64,000 nucleotides of DNA from Amycolatopsis sp. cg9 (GTDB taxonomy: Bacteria; Actinomycetota; Actinomycetes; Mycobacteriales; Pseudonocardiaceae): the NCBI RefSeq assembly GCF_041346945.1, contig NZ_CP166850.1, positions 9,098,501-9,162,500 of the forward strand. The letters run 5' to 3'. Both the position numbers and the translations under genes were made by a program. Positions 16,505 to 24,801 of the stretch are shown one piece after another; positions within the stretch are counted from its first letter, which is position 1; each line of letters begins with the position of its first letter. Under the pieces are notes generated by a model. It saw only the letters and a list, made by a program, of their open reading frames with translations, made no database searches and had not been told where the DNA came from.

Positions 16505-17265
16505 ACCTGGAGCCGACCACGGACCAGCGACTGCTCGTCGCGGCGCTGCGGCGCGCGGCCACTTCGGACGACGTCACCGCCTGGGACGTCCTCGCCGCCG
16601 CGGGCCTCACCACGCCCGCCATGCCGCGGTGGGGTCTCCTCGACTGGTGCCTGGTGCTGGAGGAACTCGGTGCGGCAGGTCACGACGTCGCGCTGCCCTT
16701 GGCCGTGCACGCGGCACTGGACGCGTTACCGGCCGAGGAGCGGACGCGCGAGGGGCTGCTCGCGTCGGTGGTCGAACGTTGCCGCTCCGACGCCGGTGAC
16801 GCCACGGGCGTGGACACCGACCGCCTGCTCCTCCCCCGTGCGGCGTACGCGATCGGTGTCGGCCGCGCATGCCTGGAACTGGCGCAGACCCGGGCGGCCG
16901 ACCGAACGATCTCCGGCCGCCGCCTGATCGAACTCCAGGGGCCGGCACACCGCCTGGCCCACGCGGCCGTGTTGCTGATCGGCGCGCGGATCGGCGTGTG
17001 GCGCGCCGCGACCGAGCACGACACCGCCACCCCGGTCGGGAGCTGGGCAGCCGCCTGCGCCGCGTCAAGCGTCGAGGCCGCGGTCACCGCCGCCCACGAG
17101 CTGGTCCAGGTCCACGGCGCGGCGGGCACCGGGGATCGACGCGTCGTCGCGCTGTACCGCGCGGCCTACGCGCTTCCCCGCACCTGCGGGAGTCCGCGGC
17201 TGATGTGGCGGCGCGCGGGACGGCAGTGGCTCGCCGGCAGCGTGTCGAACCACGGAACGAGCTGA
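16501..17265 (+). CDS. Half-size ACAD-like protein (C-terminal domain type)
   Basis: 254 residues starting at GTG 16501 within the previous stop. There is a short N-terminal helical part (WGLLDWCLVLEELGAAGHD) but no middle beta domain with the SEKDAGSDL-type flavin motif. The second half matches an ACAD C-terminal helical bundle: RTISGRRLIELQGPAHRLAHA, then ELVQVHGAAGTGD. Such shortened subunits occur in hetero-tetrameric ACADs, where one subunit has lost part of the flavin site. It probably partners the protein encoded at 15395-16504. It is not simply a truncated pseudogene, since the frame keeps strong G/C third-base bias to its end and couples at its start. Confidence 0.8.
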   Translation: MNLEPTTDQRLLVAALRRAATSDDVTAWDVLAAAGLTTPAMPRWGLLDWCLVLEELGAAGHDVALPLAVHAALDALPAEERTREGLLASVVERCRSDAGDATGVDTDRLLLPRAAYAIGVGRACLELAQTRAADRTISGRRLIELQGPAHRLAHAAVLLIGARIGVWRAATEHDTATPVGSWAAACAASSVEAAVTAAHELVQVHGAAGTGDRRVVALYRAAYALPRTCGSPRLMWRRAGRQWLAGSVSNHGTS

Positions 17266-17267
17266 CC

Positions 17268-17978
17268 GTGTCCGACGGGCCCGTCGTACTGGCACTGGAG
17301 TTCTACGCGGTGCGGAAGACCGCCGACTTCGGTTTCCTCCGCGAGCCGGAACACGCGGACCGCCTGCTGCGGCTCGATCCGCTGGACGACCACGTGGCGG
17401 AAGGTCTTTCCGTGGACCGCCATTCCCGCCTCCTGCTCTCGCGATCGCACGTACCGCCCTCGCTCGTCCTCGCCTACTGCGGCACCGCCGCTCTCGCCGC
17501 ACACACCGCGGCCCGGTGCGGCGCCGCCCTGGTGCTGGTGGATCCGGATGTCGTGGACGCGGAGATCATGCACCGCGACTTCCTGCAGCTGTGCGCGACG
17601 ATGAACGTCGATCCGGCCACTGTGGACGGCACCGGCCGGCTCGCCCGGTGGGAGGCGGTGCTCACCGCCGCCCGCGACCGGGTCGCCACGGAGTACGGCG
17701 GCGACGAGGAGGCGTACGAGATGGTCGACGACCTGTTCGCCAGGTACCGGGCCTGGGCGTGGTTCCTCGAAGCCGCCCGGGATCCCGTCCCCGCCGACCC
17801 CGACGGCGAGATCACGGTGATCTCGGGACGACCACCGCGGAACCTCGGCGCACTGTTGGCCAGGCCGGCACGCGCCACCTTCCACCAGGCCGCCCCCGAC
17901 GCGGACACGCTGAGCCTGCCCGACGTCCGGGACCTCGTGCGGCGGCTGTTCCACCAGGCCGCCGGAGCCGGCCGATAG
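17268..17978 (+). CDS. Unknown protein, possibly thioesterase/hydrolase-fold remnant
   Basis: 236 residues, GTG start two bases after the preceding stop, strong coding bias. I do not recognise the family. A stretch LVLAYCGTAALAAHTAARCG followed by ALVLVDPDVV looks like the strand-nucleophile-helix and next strand of an alpha/beta hydrolase such as a type II thioesterase, but the expected G-x-S-x-G is absent (AYCGTA instead) and no clear catalytic His is seen. The C-terminal half is acidic and helical. As last gene of the rightward operon it may edit carriers or bind the product. Function is not assigned. Confidence 0.65.
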   Translation: MSDGPVVLALEFYAVRKTADFGFLREPEHADRLLRLDPLDDHVAEGLSVDRHSRLLLSRSHVPPSLVLAYCGTAALAAHTAARCGAALVLVDPDVVDAEIMHRDFLQLCATMNVDPATVDGTGRLARWEAVLTAARDRVATEYGGDEEAYEMVDDLFARYRAWAWFLEAARDPVPADPDGEITVISGRPPRNLGALLARPARATFHQAAPDADTLSLPDVRDLVRRLFHQAAGAGR

Positions 17979-17996
17979 GTCCGGCCGGCCGACGGG

Positions 17997-20720
17997 TCAG
18001 TGGCTCCGGGTGCGCACGTCGTGTGCGGCCTGCCACGCCGAGCGCGCGAGCCCCGGATGGCCCGCGGCGGCGAGCGTGTCGCCCAGATCGGCGAGCACGA
18101 CGGCCTGCCCGCGCCGGCTGCCCAGCCCGCGGTGCAGGTGGATGGCCTTGCGGAAAGCACTCACCGCCTTGGGGACGTCGCCCAGTCCGGCGTGGGCGCG
18201 GCCGAGACAGTGCCGTGTCCACGACTCGACCTCGAGTTCGTCGCTCTGGTGGCAGATCGCCAGTGCCCGCTCGAACCACCCGGCGGCCTCCTGGTGCGCG
18301 CCGGCGACGAGGTGCGCGATGCCGAGGTTCTTCATGCCGATGGCCGTACCGCGCCGGTAGCCGAGGTTCTCGCACAGCCGGATCGCCCGCAACGCGTGGT
18401 CGCGGGCGATCGCGACGTCGCCTCGCTCGCCGTGCAGCAGGGCGAGGTTGCCCAGTGCCATGGCTTCGCCCCAGGGATCCGTCAGTTCCCGGAAGTGGTG
18501 CAGCGACTCGTGGAAACACGACGCCGCCGCGTCCGGTTGGGACAGGTCCAGGTGGACGAGGCCCATCGCGTCGAGCACGTGGGCCTCGCCCGCGAGTTCA
18601 CCGGCCGTCCTGGCCGCGACCAGCGCCGACCGGTAGAACGCCACCCCCTCGTGCCCGGGGACGGTGTGGTCGAAGAACGTGGTCATGGCCATCGCGATGC
18701 GCCAGGCGTGTCCGGCGAACCCGGACCTGGCCGCCCAGCCGACGTAGGCACGCAGGCTGTCGCACTCCCGCTCGAACCACGCGTGCGCGTCCCGGGGCGA
18801 GGTGAACTCCGGCGGCGGGGTGCGCGGCTTGCGCGGGTCGAGGAAGTCGCGGCGCCGCCCGGGGACCAGCGCCTCGTCGGCGCTCACCGCGGCGTGCAGG
18901 TACCAGTCGAGCACCCGCTGGATCGCGGCCTCCCGGTCGCCCGGCAGCTCGTGTGCGGCCATGTCGCCCGCGTACAGGCGGATCAGGTCGGGGAGCTCGT
19001 AGCGGTGTGGCCGGCGCTGCTCGACCAGGTGGGCCGCCACCAGCCGGTCCAGCCACACCGTGGCCGGCTCGACCGGCACCCCGGCGAGCTCGGCCGCGGC
19101 CCGCACGTCGATGGTGCCCGCGGGGTGCAGACCGAGCCGGCGCAACATCGTCGCGACGTGCGGGGTCAACGCGCGGTAGGACCAGGACAGCGCGGTCCGT
19201 ATGCCGTCCGGTGACTCCTCGCCGGTGTGCAGCCGGTCGAGCCTGCTTTCCTCGGCCCTGAGCGGCACCACGATCTCCGCCAGCGAGCCGGCCCGCTGCG
19301 CCAGCTCGGCGGCGATCGCGAGGGCCAGCGGCAACCGGCCGCACAGCTCGACGAGTTCGGCGGCGGCCGCCCGTTCCGAGCCCGTCAACTCGATGCCGAA
19401 CGTGGCACCGAGCATCTCGACCGCCTTCCGCCGGGGCAACGGGCGCAGCGTGACGCGGTGCGCTCCGTCCCGGACGGACAGACCACGCAACTGGTCGCGG
19501 CTGGTCACGACCACCACGGCCGACCCGCCCGGCAGCAACGGCCGGACGTGCTCGGTGTCCCGGGCGTTGTCGAGCACGACGAGTGCCTCGGACCCGGACA
19601 TCCGGCTGCGGAACAACGCGGACCGCGCGTCCAGATCGGCCGGGATCAGCGCGCTGTCCACGCCGAGGGCGCGCAGCAACGTCTCCGCGGCGGCCGACGG
19701 GCTCAGTGGCTCACCCGGCCCGTACCCGCGCAGGTCGAGGTAGAGCTGCGTGTCCGGGTACCGATCGGCGATGCGGTGCGCCCAGTGCACGGCCAGGGTG
19801 GTCTTGCCGACGCCGGGCGCACCGGTGACCGAGACGATGAGCGGCGCCGGGGTGCGACCGGCACCGGCGAGCAGCGTGTCGAGCGTGGTCAGCTCGTCGT
19901 CCCGCCCGGTGAAGGTCGGTATGTCGTGCGGGAGCTGGTGCAGGGCCGGCGCGACGGTGTCGGCGCTGCCGTCGAGCAGGATCTGTTGCTGCAGGGCGAC
20001 GAGTTGCTCGCCGGGCTCGATGCCCAGCTCGTCGCGCAGGATCGCCCGGATGCGCTGGTAGGCGTCCAGCGCCTCGGCCCGGCGGCCCGCCCGGTGCATG
20101 GCGGTGATGAGGCACCGCCAGAGCTGCTCGCGGGTGGGGTGCGAGTTGACCAGCTCCTGCAGTTCACCGATGAGCTGTTCGGTGAACTCGAGGTCGAGTT
20201 CCAGCTCGACCCGGCGCAGCGTCGCCGCGAACCACTCCTCGCTGAGTCCGGGCGCCACTTCCCGGTCCAGCCAGGTGGAGTGCAGATCGGCGAAGGGCGT
20301 GCCGCGCCACAATGCGAGGGCCGCGCGCAGCAACCGCAGCTCCTCGTCCACCGAGGCGGTCTCCTTCGCGCGCGCCACCAGGTCCCGGAAGCGGCGCAGG
20401 TCGATCGCCTCGGGGGCGATGGACAGCTGGTAGCCGATGCCCGGCTGCGTGTGGATCAGGCCTGGTTCGAGCAGCTGGCGCAGCCGCGTGACGTACGTGT
20501 GCAGCGACCGGCGCGGCCACTCCGGCGCCCGTTCCGGCCACAGCTGCTCGACCAGGGTGTCCGTGGTCACCGTCTGGTTCACGGCCAGGACGAGGGAGGT
20601 CAGCAGGACCCGCAACCGCGATCCCCGGACCGGCACGACGTTCCCGCCCGCACGCAGCTCCCAGGGACCGAGCAACCTCACCTCGTACCGAACGGGCGAC
20701 AGTGTGTCGAGGGCGGTCAT
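17997..20720 (-). CDS. SARP/AfsR-type cluster regulator with NB-ARC and TPR domains
   Basis: 907 residues from ATG 20720. Residues about 10-100 are an OmpR-type winged-helix domain (EVRLLGPWELRAGG... RRSLHTYVTRLRQLLEP). Residues 100-250 are the bacterial transcriptional activation domain. An NB-ARC ATPase follows, with Walker A VTGAPGVGKTTLAVHWAHR and EALVVLDNARD as Walker B. The last third is TPR repeats (for example AMGLVHLDLSQPDAAASCFHESL). SARP regulators activate antibiotic clusters by binding direct heptamers 11 bp apart, and matching sites lie at 7266-7283 and 7331-7348. No strong ribosome site precedes 20720, and an upstream open frame to 20834 has poor codon bias, so the start is tentative. 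It converges on the rightward operon with 18 bp between them. Confidence 0.93.
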   Translation of the reverse strand: MTALDTLSPVRYEVRLLGPWELRAGGNVVPVRGSRLRVLLTSLVLAVNQTVTTDTLVEQLWPERAPEWPRRSLHTYVTRLRQLLEPGLIHTQPGIGYQLSIAPEAIDLRRFRDLVARAKETASVDEELRLLRAALALWRGTPFADLHSTWLDREVAPGLSEEWFAATLRRVELELDLEFTEQLIGELQELVNSHPTREQLWRCLITAMHRAGRRAEALDAYQRIRAILRDELGIEPGEQLVALQQQILLDGSADTVAPALHQLPHDIPTFTGRDDELTTLDTLLAGAGRTPAPLIVSVTGAPGVGKTTLAVHWAHRIADRYPDTQLYLDLRGYGPGEPLSPSAAAETLLRALGVDSALIPADLDARSALFRSRMSGSEALVVLDNARDTEHVRPLLPGGSAVVVVTSRDQLRGLSVRDGAHRVTLRPLPRRKAVEMLGATFGIELTGSERAAAAELVELCGRLPLALAIAAELAQRAGSLAEIVVPLRAEESRLDRLHTGEESPDGIRTALSWSYRALTPHVATMLRRLGLHPAGTIDVRAAAELAGVPVEPATVWLDRLVAAHLVEQRRPHRYELPDLIRLYAGDMAAHELPGDREAAIQRVLDWYLHAAVSADEALVPGRRRDFLDPRKPRTPPPEFTSPRDAHAWFERECDSLRAYVGWAARSGFAGHAWRIAMAMTTFFDHTVPGHEGVAFYRSALVAARTAGELAGEAHVLDAMGLVHLDLSQPDAAASCFHESLHHFRELTDPWGEAMALGNLALLHGERGDVAIARDHALRAIRLCENLGYRRGTAIGMKNLGIAHLVAGAHQEAAGWFERALAICHQSDELEVESWTRHCLGRAHAGLGDVPKAVSAFRKAIHLHRGLGSRRGQAVVLADLGDTLAAAGHPGLARSAWQAAHDVRTRSH

Positions 20721-21013
20721 GGGTTGGGGAACTCGAGACAGGCGAACACGGGTGTCCTCCCGGTCGTGCACCAGACGCGCGAGCACATAGCCATCCCCCC
20801 GACGAGCATCGAAACCCGGCCTGCGAACACGCACCCGTGCCGTCTCCCCATTCCCATTCGATGACGATGTCCAGGCGCAAATCGAACAACGCGTGAATTC
20901 GGATCCTGCGACACCAACGCCGACATCGAAAGCCCGGTTTATGCCCGGCGAACCGCGTCACCCGAATGTCGTAGGCAGAAGGGATCGGCTCGCCCACCGC
21001 GCGAGCGCGGACT
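20721..21013. other. Intergenic region upstream of the SARP gene
   Basis: About 290 bp between the end of the condensation protein gene and the SARP start. Base composition is less G/C-biased than in the genes, and only short shadow frames are present. It probably holds the SARP promoter, but I see no TGAAAGG repeats or clear promoter boxes in it. Confidence 0.5.
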
Positions 21014-22504
21014 TCAGCGCGGTGAGTCGTCGATGACGAAGTCGTCCGGCACGACCGCTCCGGAAAACCAGGGCTGGCGTCGTGCCAGCACTGCGCGCAA
21101 CCCGGTAGGCGTGACCGGTTCCCGGGTCGTGACGGTCGCCAGCACCCTGCGGTCGTGGAATTCCAGCCGGCACGCGAGGATTCCCGGCACGGACGTGACC
21201 AGCCGCGTGGTGCTGTCCGCGTCGACAGCGACGCCGGTGTGGTGTCCGCCGCGAAGCGTTGCCGTGGCGGGAAACGGCTCGATGGGCAACTCGCCGATCG
21301 GGGTGTCCGGGTCGGAGCTCAGGGCTTCCAAGATCGTGAGGCAGGCCGCCGACAGGTCGCGGGCGCCGCGTTGGCGGCTCACCGGGCGGCGGGCGGCGAC
21401 CCGCACCACGGCGCCGGGGAGGTGCGAAACGGTCACCGCGAGGTCCGCTTTGGCCGACGGCGGATCGATGCGCACGTCGTTGACCTCGACCCGGCGCGGC
21501 TCCGGCGCGGCCGGTGTCGCTCCTCGTCCCGCGGGCACGTAGTTCAGTTCGAACGCGGGCTGGAACACCGCGCCGGCACCGGAGTTGAGCCAGTCCAGCA
21601 ACGCGTTGGCGTCGTAGGTGCCGCGATCCAGGGTGGCGAACGAAGTACGGGCCACGCGCTCGACCCTGGCGCGCACCGTGTCGTCCGCCTCGCCGTCGAT
21701 CGGCAGGTACACCGCCTGTGCCAACTGGGTGACCGCCCCGAGGTCGGCCGGCGTGAAACGGTTCGCGTAGGTCGACCGGAAGACCTGTCCGTGCCGGCCG
21801 CAAAGTCTGCTCACGAGCGCACTGACCACCCCGCCCCACACGGCATGCGCGGTGACGCCGAGCGCACGACAGGTGGTGGCGACGAGTGCGTCCAGCTCCG
21901 GCGTCAGCGGCTCCTGTGCGATCTCCACCTTCTCGTACTCGTCCCGCTCGACCCCGGAGTACGTGCACGCTCTCGGTGCGCCCCCGAGCAACTCCCGCCA
22001 GTACGCGGTGTTCTCCCGCACGCGTGGCGCCTCCGGGCCGTCGGCATAGTCGCTTGCCTGACGTGGTTGCGGCGCCACCGGCTCACCGGCGAGCAGGCTG
22101 GTCAGGTCGCGGGCGAGTGCCTGCACGCCGAAGGCATCGGTGAACACGTGTGACACCGTGAGTGTGACCGTGTCGACCTTTCCCTCGCGCAGCAGGAGAA
22201 AAGCCCGGCAGGCGCGCTCATCCGGCGCGACCGGCACCGGTCCGCCTGGCGTCTCCGTCCCGCACTCGACGTCGATCTCCTCGGTGGTGAGCACTACCTG
22301 CTCGGCTCCGGCGAGCCGGCTGCGCAACGCCTCGTGCCGGCCCACCAACGCGCGGACAGCCGCCGCCGCTTCGGCGGGAGGTGTCGGCCGGGGTGGACGG
22401 ACGACCACCGGGATCGTCTTGTCCACCAGATCGTCCGCGGCCCAGTTCCGCAGATTGCGAAGCTGGGCGACGTTGAGCGCGAAACGTTTCTCGACAGCTG
22501 TCAT
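21014..22504 (-). CDS. Stand-alone condensation-domain protein with altered active site
   Basis: 496 residues spanning one complete NRPS condensation (chloramphenicol acetyltransferase-like) fold. The catalytic motif is SHVFTDAFG at 118-126: the second His and the Asp remain (His119, Asp123), but the first His is Ser and the Gly after Asp is Ala. Other C-type landmarks include GRHEALRSRL near residue 56 and RSTYANRFTPADLG in the latch region. Such free C proteins can join an amine or alcohol to a carrier-bound acyl group or act as acyltransferases. The start is ATG 22504; the strong GGAGGTGA lies about 12 bases upstream, which is longer than usual, and the frame extends to 22591. It sits upstream of the SARP gene on the same strand and likely belongs to the cluster. 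Confidence 0.85.
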   Translation of the reverse strand: MTAVEKRFALNVAQLRNLRNWAADDLVDKTIPVVVRPPRPTPPAEAAAAVRALVGRHEALRSRLAGAEQVVLTTEEIDVECGTETPGGPVPVAPDERACRAFLLLREGKVDTVTLTVSHVFTDAFGVQALARDLTSLLAGEPVAPQPRQASDYADGPEAPRVRENTAYWRELLGGAPRACTYSGVERDEYEKVEIAQEPLTPELDALVATTCRALGVTAHAVWGGVVSALVSRLCGRHGQVFRSTYANRFTPADLGAVTQLAQAVYLPIDGEADDTVRARVERVARTSFATLDRGTYDANALLDWLNSGAGAVFQPAFELNYVPAGRGATPAAPEPRRVEVNDVRIDPPSAKADLAVTVSHLPGAVVRVAARRPVSRQRGARDLSAACLTILEALSSDPDTPIGELPIEPFPATATLRGGHHTGVAVDADSTTRLVTSVPGILACRLEFHDRRVLATVTTREPVTPTGLRAVLARRQPWFSGAVVPDDFVIDDSPR

Positions 22505-22756
22505 GAATTCGACGTCACCTCCGATGACACGGGTCGGGATCGCGAAGTATCGATACGGACGCGGCGCGGGAGGACGTGACGGTGTGCCCAACAGGCTCGG
22601 TCGAATTCGTCACCGCGCTGTCCGCCGGGGTACGACGGGCCGGCGCCGATCGGGGTGCCGATCGTGCGCGGGCCGGACGAGATGCGCCCGTCGTTCACCG
22701 GCAAACCCGACCGCGTGCACCTGGGCAAGGTGGCGGCCGGTGAGGTGTGGTGCGGC
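22505..22756. other. Non-genic stretch with a coding-like relic
   Basis: Between the condensation gene and a broken MFS gene. On the plus strand around 22625-22745 a short frame with perfect G/C third-base bias reads GPAPIGVPIVRGPDEMRPS and continues to about GEVWC, without start or stop of its own. I do not recognise it. It looks like a remnant of a gene that was cut here, marking the cluster's right edge. Confidence 0.4.
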
Positions 22757-23057
22757 CATCGCAGACTCCCCCTCCTGCGCAGGTCACGGATCGCGGGAGC
22801 CGCCAGCAGGGCTGTCGCGCTCACGACGGTCGGCACGCCGGACCCGGGCAGTGCGTCATGCACTCCGAAGAGGGCGGTGGCCGGGCCCGCGAGGACCTGG
22901 CCGACCGGCACCATCGCGAGCGAGCCCGCGACCTCGTAGGCGTACACACGGTTGAGAACTTCGCCGGGCACCTGGACCTGCACGCTAGTCGACCACATCA
23001 CCAGCCAGAACGCCAGTGCCGCGCCCGCCACCGCGAATCCGGCCACCACGGCCGCCC
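22757..23057 (-). pseudogene. Fragment of an MFS transporter (C-terminal helices)
   Basis: About 95 codons read as the last helices of an MFS_3-type exporter: VVAGFAVAGAALAFWLVMW, a VPGEVLNRVYAYEVAGS loop, and ALLAAPAIRDLRRRG near the end. Nothing upstream (above 23057 on this strand) continues the protein, so two thirds or more of the gene is gone. It may be a lost second exporter of the neighbouring peptide cluster. Confidence 0.7.
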
Positions 23058-23370
23058 AGCGCCGGGTCGATCACGCCGTAGGTGGTGGCGCCGCACGCGG
23101 AACTCCCGCCGGCCCTCGGCCAGGTTCACGCCGGACCGCCCGCAGCCGCACGGACCTGAACCGTGCCGACCGTGATGCCGAAGGCGGAGTACCGCGATGA
23201 CTTCCACGCGAGATCGGCTGAGCGTCGATCGGACACCGACGTGGGGTGAGTACCTGCCCACGGTCATCGACGCCGGCGACATCGAAAGCATAAAAAACTT
23301 CGCCGCCGCCTCAACCCGCTCCCCTGCCGCTGCCACCGGCACGGCCGGCAGGCCGCGAACACGTCACCCC
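23058..23370. other. Gene-poor stretch with one short possible ORF
   Basis: No convincing gene. A plus-strand ATG at 23197 with GGAG eight bases upstream opens a frame starting MTSTRDRLSVDRTPTWGEYL that looks protein-like for about 40 codons, then continues without coding bias into antisense of the next gene. It could be a truncated gene start. Bases 23285-23300 are unusually A-rich. Confidence 0.35.
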
Positions 23371-24231
23371 TTAATCGATGTGCAGCCTGAAGGCGTGGGT
23401 GACGTCGTTCGGACAGGCGAAGATGTTCAAGGCGCCCTGCCGCCCGAACTCCCACCCGACGGGGTCCAGCTCACCTTGCTCACAGGAGCACAGCTCGTCC
23501 TTGTGCTCGTACGTGTGCAACGACAGCAGGAGACGAAGACCGGCGCCGCAGTCCTGGCAGTCGAGTTTCCACGGACTGCTCTGCCACCAGAAGGCCCAGC
23601 CGCCGGCCTTGCTGCCGTGGATGACCGGAGGCCAGTCCTCGTGGTCGTCGTCGACGAACCCGCCCGGCTGCACGAAGGACAGCGTCAGCTTGATCTCGTC
23701 CGGGAGCTCGTCGAGCGCCGGGTATTCGACGACCTGGCAAGGATTGAGCACGCACGGGCGGGGGACGAATTCACCGCCGACGCTCGCCGGTTGCGGCGGT
23801 TGCCCGGCGAGGTCGGTCACCTCGGCGGACGCGCGCCAGACCAGGTGAGCCGCCGGGCCGTAGTAGTAGCCCGGACTGCTGCCCTCGTGCTCGTTGGGGC
23901 ACAGCAACACCTGCAGCAGGTCGGTGCCCTCGGGAAAGGGCAGGGCGGGGAAGTCGCGGCGGAAGAGCTGGGCCGCCCCGACCAGCGCGACCGGCCCGTC
24001 GACCTCGTGCTCGGCTGTCCAGTCCTCCTGTGGTCTTCCAGTGGACGTGGGCATCCGTCCGTCACAGTGCGGCCACGGCTCGTCGGCGGGCCACCACAAC
24101 GGACCGCCGATGTGGCTGTCGCGAGCGGTGGGCGCGCCGGGCGTCGGGTGCAGGCGCGTGGCGGTACGAGCGAGTTCGGCGATGCCGGGGATCTCGCGGC
24201 CGTTGTCGGTAGGAGCTGCGGTGGAAGTCAC
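23371..24231 (-). CDS. YwqG-like (DUF1963-type) protein
   Basis: 286 residues from GTG 24231 (GGG-rich site upstream) to TAA. It has DSHIGGPLWWPADEPWPHC near the N-terminus and LFRRDFPALPFPEGTDLLQVLLCP, both typical of the DUF1963/YwqG family, whose role is unknown. The C-terminal third carries cysteines in CQDCGAG, CSCEQ and FACPN that might hold a metal. Cytosolic, with no signal or membrane segment. It stands alone between decayed regions, so context gives no function. Confidence 0.75.
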   Translation of the reverse strand: MTSTAAPTDNGREIPGIAELARTATRLHPTPGAPTARDSHIGGPLWWPADEPWPHCDGRMPTSTGRPQEDWTAEHEVDGPVALVGAAQLFRRDFPALPFPEGTDLLQVLLCPNEHEGSSPGYYYGPAAHLVWRASAEVTDLAGQPPQPASVGGEFVPRPCVLNPCQVVEYPALDELPDEIKLTLSFVQPGGFVDDDHEDWPPVIHGSKAGGWAFWWQSSPWKLDCQDCGAGLRLLLSLHTYEHKDELCSCEQGELDPVGWEFGRQGALNIFACPNDVTHAFRLHID

Positions 24232-24801
24232 GGTCCCGGACCCTACCGGCGACCACCGACAATCCGGGGGCCTTTCGGAGGGGACCGACGCCGATCGATG
24301 GAGTGCCAGTTCACGAGAGCCGCCCAAGGGCCGGCCGACTCACGACGTCGCCAGTTCAAAACGCTGCCGTCGTGGCCCATCGCACTGACACGGAGGTCAG
24401 CTCGTGGTTCTCGGGTACGCATCCGGACCGCACCTCGGCGACGACTCCGGTGTCCCCTGTGGAGGTCATGCGTGCGAAAGCCTTCCCGGGCGCAGCGCCA
24501 GCAGGTCGTCCACGAGGGTGCGGGCGCCGGCGCGGCCATCGCCCAAGGCGTACCCGTTCGCGGCGGGGACCAGCGCGCGATGGTCCTCCAGCTCGGCGGC
24601 AGCTCGACGGTGACCTCCACCGCGTTCGCCGCCGCGCAGCACTGCGATCTGTGGAACAGCATCAGCTACCGGTGGCTCGACATCAACGCCGAGCAGCTCG
24701 CCCAGCAGGTCGGCGTCGTGCGCCAGTGACCAGGGCACCGGCCGCCACCGAGCCGCGGCGGCCGGTGCCGTGCGCCGCCCGTGGCGGGAGCGGCGCCGGG
24801 G
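24232..24801. other. 570-bp stretch without a confident gene
   Basis: At 24466-24738 both strands have frames with strong G/C third-base bias: minus VPAANGYALGDGRAGARTLV to a stop at 24466, and plus MVLQLGGSSTVTSTAFAAAQ to a stop at 24729. Neither has a credible start, and I recognise neither. One is probably a gene remnant and the other its shadow. The first 200 bp show nothing. Confidence 0.35.

Noticed and set aside
13568..17265. Proline-to-pyrrole pathway
   Set aside because: Gene order fits, but the A4 segment (VDSYVAG) and my hand-read code do not look like a prolyl A domain, and a half-size ACAD and Rieske enzyme are additional.
20717..20926. Small minus-strand ORF upstream of the SARP gene
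   Set aside because: No ribosome site, no coding bias, overlaps the SARP start region.
24320..24420. Possible tRNA (GTTCAAAA-like stretch)
   Set aside because: No cloverleaf could be folded by eye on either strand.
24466..24738. Gene on either strand with strong coding bias
   Set aside because: Both strands look coding at the same place, neither has a credible start or known family; reported only as a relic region.
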